This document shows, piece after piece, positions 1 to 5,728 of a stretch of DNA of 6,742 bases; position 1 is the first letter of the stretch; every line of letters begins with the position of its first letter. The position numbers were made by a program, and so were the translations under genes. The stretch is from positions 1 through 6,742 of the forward strand of contig JASLIE010000075.1 of NCBI GenBank assembly GCA_030152985.1, in the 5' to 3' direction. The notes beneath the pieces are model-generated. The model was not told the DNA's origin and ran no database searches. It worked only from the letters and a program-made list of their open reading frames with translations. Source of the stretch: Bacillaceae bacterium (GTDB lineage Bacteria > Bacillota > Bacilli > Bacillales > Amphibacillaceae).

Positions 1-174
1 TTTCGGTAACATTTTTACTTCTTTTTCCATCTCAGAATCACACAAAGGACAAGTAGGTGTTTCTTTAAAACTAAATGAGTCTCTCATCCATCCTTGACAC
101 TCATCATTCGTACATGTCCAAATTTTAGTTTCAACTTCTGGTAACGGTTCTTTTCGTCCACGTGAAAATGACAA
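1..174 (-). CDS. ydjO: YdjO-like cold-inducible small zinc-ribbon protein, 3' end cut by window edge
   Basis: Fifty-eight codons are visible and the reading frame runs off the left edge of the window, so the C-terminus is missing. The start is a TTG at 174-172: an AAAGGGG ribosome binding site lies 8 nt upstream, and there is no ATG or GTG in frame there. The protein has a basic N-terminus (SFSRGRKEPLP), then W-T-C-x4-C-x-GWMRDSF (Cys21, Cys26), then C-P-L-C (Cys42, Cys45). These four cysteines look like one small zinc-binding site. The pattern EPLP..., WxCxxxxCxGWxR, and TPxCPLCxSxM matches the YdjO family of Bacillus, a protein of about 70 residues reported as cold-inducible and without a known molecular role. 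It has its own -10 box and so is probably transcribed apart from the upstream HAD gene. The family call is fairly sure; the function is unknown. Confidence 0.75.
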   Translation of the reverse strand, partial: MSFSRGRKEPLPEVETKIWTCTNDECQGWMRDSFSFKETPTCPLCDSEMEKEVKMLPK

Positions 175-200
175 AACAACAACCCCTTTCAGCTACTTCT

Positions 201-206
201 ATTATA
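201..206 (-). promoter_or_regulatory. -10 box of the ydjO-like gene promoter
   Basis: A perfect TATAAT is read on the minus strand in the 56-nt gap between the HAD stop codon and the TTG start of the ydjO-like gene, about 27 nt before that start. No good -35 hexamer is found 16-18 nt upstream (only TATCTT/ATCTTT-like sequence), so this is a weak or activated promoter, or simply an AT-rich coincidence. No convincing terminator follows the HAD gene, so read-through from the TRAP operon is also possible. Confidence 0.4.
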
Positions 207-230
207 CCCTTTAACTGGCAATAAAGATAG

Positions 231-992
231 CTAATCTCTTAAATTTTGCTGCTTTAAAATCTTTTCAATCACGTACGCAACACCGTTTTCTGTATTCTTC
301 AACGTAATATAGTCAGCTTTATCTTTAACTTCTTGGCGCGCATTGCCCATTGCTACACCAAATCCAGATGCTTCAATCATTTCTAAATCATTCAAGTTGT
401 CGCCAAAACTTACTGTATTTTGAATCTTTATTTGACTCAACTGACACACATACTTTAATGCTTCTGCTTTATTAACACCAAGTGCGTTAACTTCAATATT
501 ACTTTCTGATGAACTTGATATTTCAAGATTAGGATAATGAGTTAAATGTTCAAGGACCTCTTGATAACTTGTCTTTGACAATTTTCCAAATCCAACTTTA
601 ATCCAATTAAATTCTGAGAAGTCTTTTGGCCTTGAACTCTGCCTAAACATCTCCTCTTCTGCGACCATCCACATGTATAGATCGTGTTGATGACCAAAAC
701 TCCATAAAGACTCTACTTGATTACTTGAAAAAGTATGCTGGACTAAAAGCTCTTGATCCATCGACCAAATTTGCCCACCATTTACTGAAATTAAATAGCT
801 ATCTAAGCCTAAAAACTTTGCCTGTTCATAACTAAATTCAAACGGGCGGCCTGTACTAATAACCACATCAATACCTTGTCTTTTTGCCTTTTGAATAGCT
901 TGTATATTTTCTTCTGATATCTTTCCTTCATCATCAAGTAAGGTGCCATCCATATCAATTGCCATGAGTTCAACTTGTTTTAACTCTTTCAC
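231..992 (-). CDS. Cof-type HAD-superfamily (class IIB) phosphatase
   Basis: A 253-residue cytoplasmic phosphatase of the Cof/YidA type, whose family members usually hydrolyse small phosphorylated metabolites. All four HAD motifs are present: motif I DMDGT with nucleophile Asp13 and Asp15; motif II VVISTGR (Ser46/Thr47); motif III Lys175 in GVNKAEAL; motif IV SFGDNLNDLEM (Asp198, Asp202). Residues about 80-165 form the cap that sets substrate choice. That cap is slightly short compared with the usual 260-285-residue family members. The start is GTG at 992-990, with AGGTG 8 nt upstream. Its first bases overlap the permease stop as GTGA, which implies translational coupling. It is the third gene of the TRAP operon, so a phosphorylated metabolite of the imported compound is a possible substrate, but this is inference only. 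The family call is sure and the substrate is unknown. Confidence 0.92.
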   Translation of the reverse strand: MKELKQVELMAIDMDGTLLDDEGKISEENIQAIQKAKRQGIDVVISTGRPFEFSYEQAKFLGLDSYLISVNGGQIWSMDQELLVQHTFSSNQVESLWSFGHQHDLYMWMVAEEEMFRQSSRPKDFSEFNWIKVGFGKLSKTSYQEVLEHLTHYPNLEISSSSESNIEVNALGVNKAEALKYVCQLSQIKIQNTVSFGDNLNDLEMIEASGFGVAMGNARQEVKDKADYITLKNTENGVAYVIEKILKQQNLRD

Positions 993-2908
993 TTAGATTT
1001 CACCTGCTTATAACGAATTCCAATTAAAATAACAATTCCGATTAAACTACTAATTGCTTCAGGCACAATTAAGAAGAGACCACCAATAAAGAGTAAAACG
1101 CGTTCAAACGAGCTTGTTCTCTTCTTATAATAACCAATCATGGCGGCACTCACACCGACCATTCCTAAAATGGCTGTTGCAACTGCTAGAATTAACTTCA
1201 AAGGAGTTGCATCAACTAAAACGAGAATTGGGTTATAAATAAAGATATATGGCACTATAAAGGCGGCAATGGCGAGCTTGACGGCGGTTAGTCCACTCTT
1301 AAATGGATTGGCTCTTGCAATCCCAGCCCCTGCATAAGCTGCCAAACTAACCGGTGGTGTTATATCAGCGATAATTCCAAAATAAAAAACAAACATATGC
1401 ACTGAAATTGGTGATAAATCAAAATTGTTAATTAAAGCCGGCGCAGCAACTGTTGCTGTGACCACATAGTTTGCCGTTGTTGGTAAGCCCATTCCTAAAA
1501 TAATGCTTGCAATCATTGTAAATAAGAGTGCTAAAATTAAGTGGCCACCAGAGAGTGCCATAATTCCTGTCGTAAACTTTGCCCCTAATCCAGTGACACT
1601 GACAACACCCGCAACAATACCTGCTGTTGCAACTGCTGCAATGACAGGTAAAGCAACACGAGCTCCTTGCTCAAACACATCGATAATTTGTCTGAAACTT
1701 AAACGTGTCTCTTGACGAATAAAACTAATAATAAAGGCTGTTGCAATTCCAAGTATTGCTGCTCTTTGTGGTGTGTATCCAACAAGCACTGTTCCGATAA
1801 TCACAACAAGTGGCAATAACATATAGCCATTTCGCTTCATTAAAGAGCTGAAAACGGGTAATTGCGCTTTAGGTAAACCAATAATATTCATTTTTTTAGC
1901 TTCAAAATGGGTTCCAATAAAAATACCTGAAAAATAAAGCAAAGCCGGTATGAGCGCTGCTAACATGATGGTTGAATAAGGAACACCTATATAGTCCATC
2001 ATGATAAAGGCTGCTGCTCCCATAATTGGCGGCATGAGCTGACCACCCGTAGATGCGGCAGCTTCAGTAGCTGCTGCAAATTCTGGTTTAAAGCCGGATT
2101 TTTTCATCATTGGAATTGTAAATGATCCAGAAGCAACCGTATTCCCAACCGAACTTCCTGACACCATTCCTTGCAAGGCACTCGCTGCAACTGCTGCCTT
2201 AGCTGTTCCCCCTGTAAACCTTCCCGTTAGTGCAAATGCCAAGTCATTGAAGAACTTTCCGATGTTTGTATGAACTAAAATGACACCGAAAAATAAGAAT
2301 AAATATATAAATTTAGCTGAGATTTGAATGGGCGTTCCAAAAACGCCACTTTCCTGGAACCAAAGAACATTAGTCACTTTATCAAAATCAAATCCACCAT
2401 GTGCTAAAACTTTAACCGGGATCAAATCTCCGAATAAAGCATAGGCAATCATTGTTGTCGCTACAATAACAATTGGAATTCCAACCGTTCGACGGGTCGC
2501 TTCTAAAAGGAGTAAAATACCTAAAATTGAAATCAGAGTCTCTAGGGAGTCGTAACCTACAATTCGACTATGCCTTAACTCATCATATTGCCAAACCTTA
2601 TAATAAGTAACAAACATAGCTGAGAAAGCTAATAAAATATCGTACCAAGGAACTGACTTTTGCTTATGCTGCAGGCCACTCTTTATTGGATAAAGTAAAA
2701 AAATAAGTCCTAGAGCTGTCCCTAAATGAATTGCACCTTGTTTTTGCGAAGGTAGGGTTCCAAAATAACCGACATATAAATGAAAGACAGTTAGGGCAAC
2801 ACCGATGAAGGTAACGACCCAAGTCCAACGACCAATATTTGACCGATATTGACTTTCTCGATCATATTTCTCTAAAAGTTCTTTTGCTTCAACATTATTC
2901 TGAGTCAT
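989..2908 (-). CDS. TRAP transporter fused permease (4TM small + 12TM large subunit, TAXI type)
   Basis: A 639-residue integral membrane protein that carries out secondary, ion-driven import together with an extracytoplasmic binding protein. The cytoplasmic N-terminus (about 1-28) is followed by about four hydrophobic segments (roughly 30-50, 60-75, 88-102, 122-157) corresponding to the small DctQ-like subunit. A DctM-like domain fills the rest. Family hallmarks of the large subunit are in normal order: GSSVGNTVASG at 251-261, ASTGGQLMPPIMG at 285-297, LGMGLPTTANYVV at 471-483 and ITPPVSLAAYAG at 516-527. The length fits the usual 4TM/12TM fusions (about 620-660), which are typically paired with TAXI receptors. 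The start ATG has AGAGGTG 5 nt upstream. The gene lies 72 nt after the binding-protein gene, with a hairpin between them, and shares GTGA with the HAD gene. Unlike its binding protein, it is not rearranged. The substrate cannot be read from sequence; C4-dicarboxylates, 2-oxoglutarate or glutamate are known in the family. Confidence 0.95.
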   Translation of the reverse strand: MTQNNVEAKELLEKYDRESQYRSNIGRWTWVVTFIGVALTVFHLYVGYFGTLPSQKQGAIHLGTALGLIFLLYPIKSGLQHKQKSVPWYDILLAFSAMFVTYYKVWQYDELRHSRIVGYDSLETLISILGILLLLEATRRTVGIPIVIVATTMIAYALFGDLIPVKVLAHGGFDFDKVTNVLWFQESGVFGTPIQISAKFIYLFLFFGVILVHTNIGKFFNDLAFALTGRFTGGTAKAAVAASALQGMVSGSSVGNTVASGSFTIPMMKKSGFKPEFAAATEAAASTGGQLMPPIMGAAAFIMMDYIGVPYSTIMLAALIPALLYFSGIFIGTHFEAKKMNIIGLPKAQLPVFSSLMKRNGYMLLPLVVIIGTVLVGYTPQRAAILGIATAFIISFIRQETRLSFRQIIDVFEQGARVALPVIAAVATAGIVAGVVSVTGLGAKFTTGIMALSGGHLILALLFTMIASIILGMGLPTTANYVVTATVAAPALINNFDLSPISVHMFVFYFGIIADITPPVSLAAYAGAGIARANPFKSGLTAVKLAIAAFIVPYIFIYNPILVLVDATPLKLILAVATAILGMVGVSAAMIGYYKKRTSSFERVLLFIGGLFLIVPEAISSLIGIVILIGIRYKQVKSK

Positions 2909-2935
2909 GCTTTCACCTCTTAACCAGTTTAAATT

Positions 2936-2970
2936 AAGAAAGAAAAGAGCTTCATGCTCTTTTCTCTCTT
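2936..2970 (-). terminator. Intra-operon hairpin between binding-protein and permease genes (attenuator or RNA-stabilising stem)
   Basis: A perfect 10-bp inverted repeat, arms 2941-2950 and 2956-2965, has a 5-nt loop. After one mismatch, four more pairs extend the stem. On the minus (transcribed) strand the right arm GCTCTTTTCT is followed by a T-rich run, TTCTTAATTT, as in a partial rho-independent terminator. The stem is only moderately GC-rich, so leakiness is expected. Such a stem after the first gene would give more binding protein than permease, a common need in binding-protein-dependent transporters. Confidence 0.6.
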
Positions 2971-2980
2971 TAATGCTTAC

Positions 2981-3985
2981 TTATTCTTTTAAAAAATCAC
3001 CGACAGTTTTATTACCTGTTCCTTCACGTGTCACAATTTGAACGACCTCTGGATAAACATGCCCTATAAATGCAATATTATCTAAATCCTTATCACCCAA
3101 GTCACCTTCACCTGCAAGCGCTGAAAGGAAGGTCCCATGAACTGTCATTCCTAAGTCAAGTTCATTTTCACTTATTTGCCCTAAATTTTCTAACGAGGCG
3201 CCTGTTTCAACGTTTGTAATACTTACATCTAAATGGTTGTTCCAGACGTTGGCAATCTCTCCACCCAACGGGTAGTAAGTTCCGCCCTGACTACCCGTTC
3301 CAAGTGTGTAATCCGACTTTTTCCCTTCTGCTTCTTTACTTACCTTAGCTACTGGATTCTCTACTTTTAATCCTTGTTCTTCATAATACTTTTTAGCTCC
3401 TGGATGAATTGGCATTCCCTCAGAACCATTTAAAGCATTTTCTAAGATAAGGTCTTCAGCTTGAGTATGTGTGATTTCACTTTGTTTTTCAACCATTAAT
3501 TTTGCTAAATCATAAGCTAAATCATCATCAATTGTATTTGTGTTCCCGACCATAACAGCATAGGCGGCAACTGTCTCAATGTCATCTGTTAAAAAGTCAT
3601 AACTATCTTTTGGAATTGTATGACGTCGGTAATCTGATCTTTCTTCAATAAGATCAATTGCATCATCCTCTAGGCCAACCATTACAACGTCGCCAGTAGA
3701 TGCTTGAAGGCTTTCAATACTTCCGTTAGGTAATCCGAGAACTCCCATCGTAACTTCAATGTTCCCGTCTTGTACTAGATCGGCGGCATCCCCAAATCCT
3801 TCTTCAAAAACGTCTAAATCACTTAACTCAATCCCATGTGCTTCTAATAAAACCGGTGCGATTGAATTTGACTCACTTCCGATCGGTCCAATTGCAATCT
3901 TTGCTTTACTACCTGAACTTCCACATGCGGATAAAACAACAACAAGAAGTAATACTGATAAAAATACGCTTAATTTCCTTTTCAT
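2981..3985 (-). CDS. TAXI-family TRAP solute-binding lipoprotein, circularly permuted
   Basis: A 334-residue exported lipoprotein that should capture the substrate for the adjacent TRAP permease. It starts with KRK, a hydrophobic stretch to about residue 18 and lipobox LSAC with Cys21. A GSSGS spacer follows. Family members normally begin mature sequence with xGTGxxGGTYYPLGGxxA, reach a DLKGKKVAIGxxGSG hinge strand mid-chain and end with HPGAxKYxxExG. Here the order is swapped. Residues 27-206 are the normal second half (KIAIGPIGSES, then GFGDAADLVQDG at 63-74, then IHPGAKKYYEEQG at 193-205). Residues 207-225 are a charged linker. Residues 226-334 are the normal first half (LGTGSQGGTYYPLGGE at 228-243, TGASLENL at 261-268, YPEVVQIV at 311-318), ending at GDFLKE. 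Joining this end to KAKIAIGP restores a normal hinge. Nothing is missing overall, so it is permuted rather than truncated. The start ATG has GGAGG 10 nt upstream. Family membership is sure; the permutation is very likely from known family order; binding activity is untested. Confidence 0.93.
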   Translation of the reverse strand: MKRKLSVFLSVLLLVVVLSACGSSGSKAKIAIGPIGSESNSIAPVLLEAHGIELSDLDVFEEGFGDAADLVQDGNIEVTMGVLGLPNGSIESLQASTGDVVMVGLEDDAIDLIEERSDYRRHTIPKDSYDFLTDDIETVAAYAVMVGNTNTIDDDLAYDLAKLMVEKQSEITHTQAEDLILENALNGSEGMPIHPGAKKYYEEQGLKVENPVAKVSKEAEGKKSDYTLGTGSQGGTYYPLGGEIANVWNNHLDVSITNVETGASLENLGQISENELDLGMTVHGTFLSALAGEGDLGDKDLDNIAFIGHVYPEVVQIVTREGTGNKTVGDFLKE

Positions 3986-4005
3986 AATTCACATTCCTCC
4001 TATTT

Positions 4006-4020
4006 TGTTAACGCTTTAAA
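4006..4020 (-). promoter_or_regulatory. cre site (CcpA operator) in the TRAP operon leader
   Basis: The minus strand reads TTTAAAGCGTTAACA, which fits the Bacillus cre consensus WTGWAARCGYTWNCW at 14 of 15 positions (the G at position 3 is T). It lies 21 nt before the binding-protein ATG and about 35-50 nt downstream of the predicted transcription start. CcpA bound here would act as a roadblock or repressor in the presence of preferred sugars. This suits a transporter for a secondary carbon source. Confidence 0.7.
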
Positions 4021-4028
4021 ACGATGGG

Positions 4029-4046
4029 ACATAGCCTGTAACATAG
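4029..4046. repeat. Short direct repeat ACATAG-N6-ACATAG in the TRAP leader
   Basis: Two identical ACATAG hexamers (4029-4034 and 4041-4046) are spaced 12 nt apart, close to one helical turn, just downstream of the predicted transcription start of the TRAP operon. It could be a tandem half-site for a regulator, but six-base repeats also occur by chance in such AT-rich DNA. Confidence 0.25.
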
Positions 4047-4060
4047 TGCCAATACTTCCT

Positions 4061-4088
4061 ATTATACTTTTAATCTTGATTTAATCAA
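4061..4088 (-). promoter_or_regulatory. Sigma-A promoter of the TRAP-HAD operon
   Basis: On the minus strand, TTGATT (4088-4083) is followed after 16 nt by a perfect TATAAT (4066-4061). Transcription would start near 4054, giving a leader of about 70 nt that contains the cre site and the AGGAGG ribosome binding site. The -35 lies inside the 17-nt palindrome at 4074-4090, so a protein bound there would block RNA polymerase. Confidence 0.72.
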
Positions 4089-4090
4089 GA
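4074..4090. promoter_or_regulatory. Perfect palindrome (likely operator) over the -35 of the TRAP promoter
   Basis: TCTTGATTTAATCAAGA is a perfect 17-nt palindrome with 8-base arms around one central T. It covers the -35 hexamer and part of the spacer of the TRAP promoter. A single further copy of the arm, TCTTGATT, sits at 4112-4119, towards the divergent ygzB promoter. The shape is typical of a dimeric repressor site, such as those of GntR, MarR or similar families. No regulator gene is visible in the window, so its owner is unknown. Confidence 0.55.
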
Positions 4091-4138
4091 AAACTTAAAG
4101 CTTCTGACTTGTCTTGATTCATTTCAAAAGTCATTTCA

Positions 4139-4147
4139 TGTTATAAT
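4139..4147 (+). promoter_or_regulatory. Extended -10 promoter of ygzB
   Basis: TGTTATAAT is a perfect extended -10 (TG-n-TATAAT), 34 nt before the ygzB ATG. No close -35 match is found at 16-18 nt (TTGATT at 4114-4119 is too far), as is common for extended -10 promoters. It is divergent from the TRAP promoter and about 75 bp away from it. Confidence 0.6.
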
Positions 4148-4181
4148 AGAAGTTAGAAAGTAGATGTAAGGAGGAAAACTA

Positions 4182-4568
4182 ATGAGTGAGCCTAAGTTAA
4201 AATATTCAAGTAAAATAAATAAAATACGTACATTTGCTTTAAGCCTTGTTTTTATTGGCTTTTTAATTATGTATGTCGGTATTATCTTTAAAAAAACACC
4301 TTGGTTAATGTTGACCTTCTTTATTTTAGGTGTTATTTCTATTTTGTTAAGTACGGTCATTTACCTTTGGATTGGTATGCTCTCTACTAAAGCAATGCCA
4401 ATTATTTGTCCAAGTTGTGAAAAGCCTACTAAAATGTTAGGACGGGTTGATGCTTGTATGCACTGTAAGCAGCCATTAACACTGGATAAGGATTTAGAAG
4501 GTAAAGAGTTTGATGAAAAATACAACACACGAAAGTATAGAAAATCCCTTGAAAAAAACAAGCAATAA
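4182..4568 (+). CDS. ygzB: YgzB, UPF0295-family membrane protein with zinc ribbon
   Basis: A 128-residue protein with the family opening [21 protein letters not shown]. Two membrane helices lie at about 18-37 and 42-66, followed by a cytoplasmic or surface domain with two CxxC pairs (Cys76/Cys79 and Cys92/Cys95) that look like a zinc ribbon. The conserved tail [18 protein letters not shown] is present. The length is slightly above the usual ~117, because of a few extra N-terminal residues (MSEPKL) and a short lysine-rich tail. The start ATG has AAGGAGG about 7 nt upstream. In Bacillus this gene lies beside perR, as it does here with one gene inserted between them. The molecular function is unknown. 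The end overlaps the next gene by 56 nt in another frame. Confidence 0.93.
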   Translation: MSEPKLKYSSKINKIRTFALSLVFIGFLIMYVGIIFKKTPWLMLTFFILGVISILLSTVIYLWIGMLSTKAMPIICPSCEKPTKMLGRVDACMHCKQPLTLDKDLEGKEFDEKYNTRKYRKSLEKNKQ

Positions 4569-5175
4569 AGAATTTGCTTTGATTGAAACAATCTTACTTG
4601 AGGACGGGACTCTTTTTTTACTCGACCTTCATCTTAAGCGATTGAGCAATTCAGCAGGTTTTTTTTCAATCTCATTTAATCTTCTAGAGCTAAAACAAGA
4701 ACTTACTCTTTTACAGAAAGCTTACCCCAAAGGTAAACATCGCGTCCGTATTTTGCTTAAAAAAAATGGCTTTTATTCAATCAAAGTTGATTCACTGACA
4801 CCTATAGAAGAGGTGAAAGTTGTTGCTCTAGCTAAGCAGGCCATTCAAACGAATTCATTTAGTTTTCATAAGACAACGCTTCGATCACATTTAGACCGTG
4901 CTCTTAAGGCACATCCTCATGTTTTTGATGTGATCTTATATAATGAATTTGGAGAACTAACTGAATTTACTATCGGTAACCTTGTTTTAAAGTTAGATGG
5001 AGCGCTTTATACACCACATCAATCAAGCGGACTTTTACCTGGCACCTTTAGACAACATCTTTTACTAAATAATGAGCTTAAAGAGGCTAAATTAATGATT
5101 AAAGACTTAGAACAAGCTCAAGCAATCTATCTAATTAACAGCTTAAGAAAATGGGTAGAAGTCAGACTGATATAA
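4513..5175 (+). CDS. Stand-alone class IV aminotransferase domain, PabC-like (4-amino-4-deoxychorismate lyase type)
   Basis: A 220-residue PLP-fold protein (fold type IV). It most resembles the C-terminal domain of fused PabB-PabC enzymes, which releases pyruvate from aminodeoxychorismate to give p-aminobenzoate for folate. Visible landmarks, numbered from the [15 protein letters not shown] at 21-32, HLKRL at 40-44, catalytic-lysine block FHKTT with Lys120, [10 protein letters not shown] at 148-157 and [12 protein letters not shown] at 173-184. The closing YLINSLRKW is typical of the PabB-fused form. A normal separate PabC is about 290 residues, so this chain is short, but the domain looks complete. 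The start is uncertain. ATG 4513 (AAGG 10-11 nt upstream) or TTG 4510 lies inside ygzB, and no good start lies after the ygzB stop; the first ~18 residues show no family match. The frame is intact and key residues are kept, so it is probably active. A related aminotransferase role remains possible. Confidence 0.75.
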   Translation: MKNTTHESIENPLKKTSNKEFALIETILLEDGTLFLLDLHLKRLSNSAGFFSISFNLLELKQELTLLQKAYPKGKHRVRILLKKNGFYSIKVDSLTPIEEVKVVALAKQAIQTNSFSFHKTTLRSHLDRALKAHPHVFDVILYNEFGELTEFTIGNLVLKLDGALYTPHQSSGLLPGTFRQHLLLNNELKEAKLMIKDLEQAQAIYLINSLRKWVEVRLI

Positions 5176-5179
5176 ATAG

Positions 5180-5267
5180 AGGCTGAGACAAAATTCTTTC
5201 TTAACACGTAAAAACGAGCTGCCCTTTGTCAAGTAGACAGAGGGCAGCTCGTTTTAATTAAAAGCCT
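5180..5267. repeat. Possible dispersed intergenic repeat unit enclosing the terminator
   Basis: The gap between the PabC-like gene and perR opens with AGAGGCTGAGACAAAA and closes with AAAAGCCTATT. AGGCT at 5180-5184 and AGCCT at 5263-5267 form an outer inverted pair around the large hairpin. A GAGGCTGRGACAAAA opening before a long hairpin is, from memory, a common form of multi-copy intergenic element in Bacillaceae and other Firmicutes. Only one copy exists in this window, so repetition cannot be shown here. Confidence 0.35.
5211..5255. terminator. Strong bidirectional terminator between convergent genes
   Basis: The arms 5211-5230 and 5236-5255 pair over 20 positions, with 19 Watson-Crick pairs and one G-T wobble, around a 5-nt AAGTA loop. 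The core is GC-rich (CGAGCTGCCCT / AGGGCAGCTCG). The stem ends in AAAA on the left and TTTT on the right, so each strand gives a hairpin with a U-run. It ends transcription of ygzB-pabC-like from the left and perR from the right. Confidence 0.92.
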
Positions 5268-5276
5268 ATTTTTTGT

Positions 5277-5720
5277 TTAGTGTTGAGTTACTTTATTTTC
5301 CTGACAACTCTTACATGTGCCGTATAACTCTAAACGGTGTTCATTTACTTCAAATCCACTAACTCTTTCTGCAAGAGACTCTATTTCATCGAGCGGCGGG
5401 TAATGAAAATCAACAACAAGACCACACTGTTCACAAATAATATGGTAGTGATCGTCCATATTACTATCATACCGGCTTGAGTCATCTCCATAAGTTAATT
5501 CACGAACTAAGCCAATCTCACCTAAAATACGTAAATTATTATATACTGTTGCAACACTCATATTAGGAAATTTACTTTCTAACGCCTTGTAAATCTCATC
5601 AGCTGTTGGATGAGTCATTGAAGTTAGTAAGTACTCAAGAACCGCATGACGTTGTGGTGTGATCCGAACACCTGACTCTTTTAAAGTGTGAATCGCAATT
5701 TCTAATTTAGAATTTTCCAC
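5277..5720 (-). CDS. perR: PerR, Fur-family peroxide-sensing repressor
   Basis: A 147-residue DNA-binding metalloregulator that represses peroxide-defence genes and loses DNA binding when bound iron drives oxidation of its histidines. An N-terminal winged helix ([12 protein letters not shown]..., then [14 protein letters not shown]) is followed by a C-terminal dimer domain. I chose GTG 5720-5718 because AGGAGG lies 8 nt upstream. A longer reading from GTG 5729 would start inside the ribosome binding site. With this start, residues match Bacillus subtilis PerR numbering exactly: sensing site His37, Asp85, His91, His93 and Asp104; structural zinc Cys96, Cys99, Cys136 and Cys139. Asp104 is the residue linked to peroxide sensing in PerR. 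It follows bcp, with its own promoter between them, and a Per-box-like sequence suggests autoregulation. Confidence 0.95.
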   Translation of the reverse strand: MENSKLEIAIHTLKESGVRITPQRHAVLEYLLTSMTHPTADEIYKALESKFPNMSVATVYNNLRILGEIGLVRELTYGDDSSRYDSNMDDHYHIICEQCGLVVDFHYPPLDEIESLAERVSGFEVNEHRLELYGTCKSCQENKVTQH

Positions 5721-5728
5721 GTCATGCA

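Noticed and set aside
1503..1715. A 70-codon open frame on the plus strand inside the permease gene
   Set aside because: It is antisense to a strongly conserved permease region, has no ribosome binding site and no recognisable protein features.
2981..3985. Reading the receptor as a truncated or frameshifted pseudogene because it lacks the usual GTGxxGGTYYPLG start
   Set aside because: The missing N-terminal half is present at the C-terminal end, the total length is normal, and the signal peptide and ribosome binding site are intact.
3759..4019. An 86-codon open frame on the plus strand opposite the receptor's 5' end
   Set aside because: It lies opposite the signal peptide and conserved lobe of the receptor, and it runs through the TRAP ribosome binding site and cre site; it is a by-product of the receptor frame.
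4074..4090. The palindrome as a Fur or Per box
   Set aside because: Aligned on its centre it matches the Per consensus at only about 6 of 14 positions, and its TTGA/TCAA core is not typical of Fur-family sites.
4105..4133. TGACTT...AAGTCA inverted repeat upstream of ygzB
   Set aside because: Only 6-base arms with a 17-nt spacer in AT-rich DNA; not convincing as a separate operator.
4136..4591. Two minus-strand open frames opposite ygzB
   Set aside because: They are antisense to a well-conserved family protein and show only hydrophobic, low-information sequence, as expected from the reverse of membrane helices.
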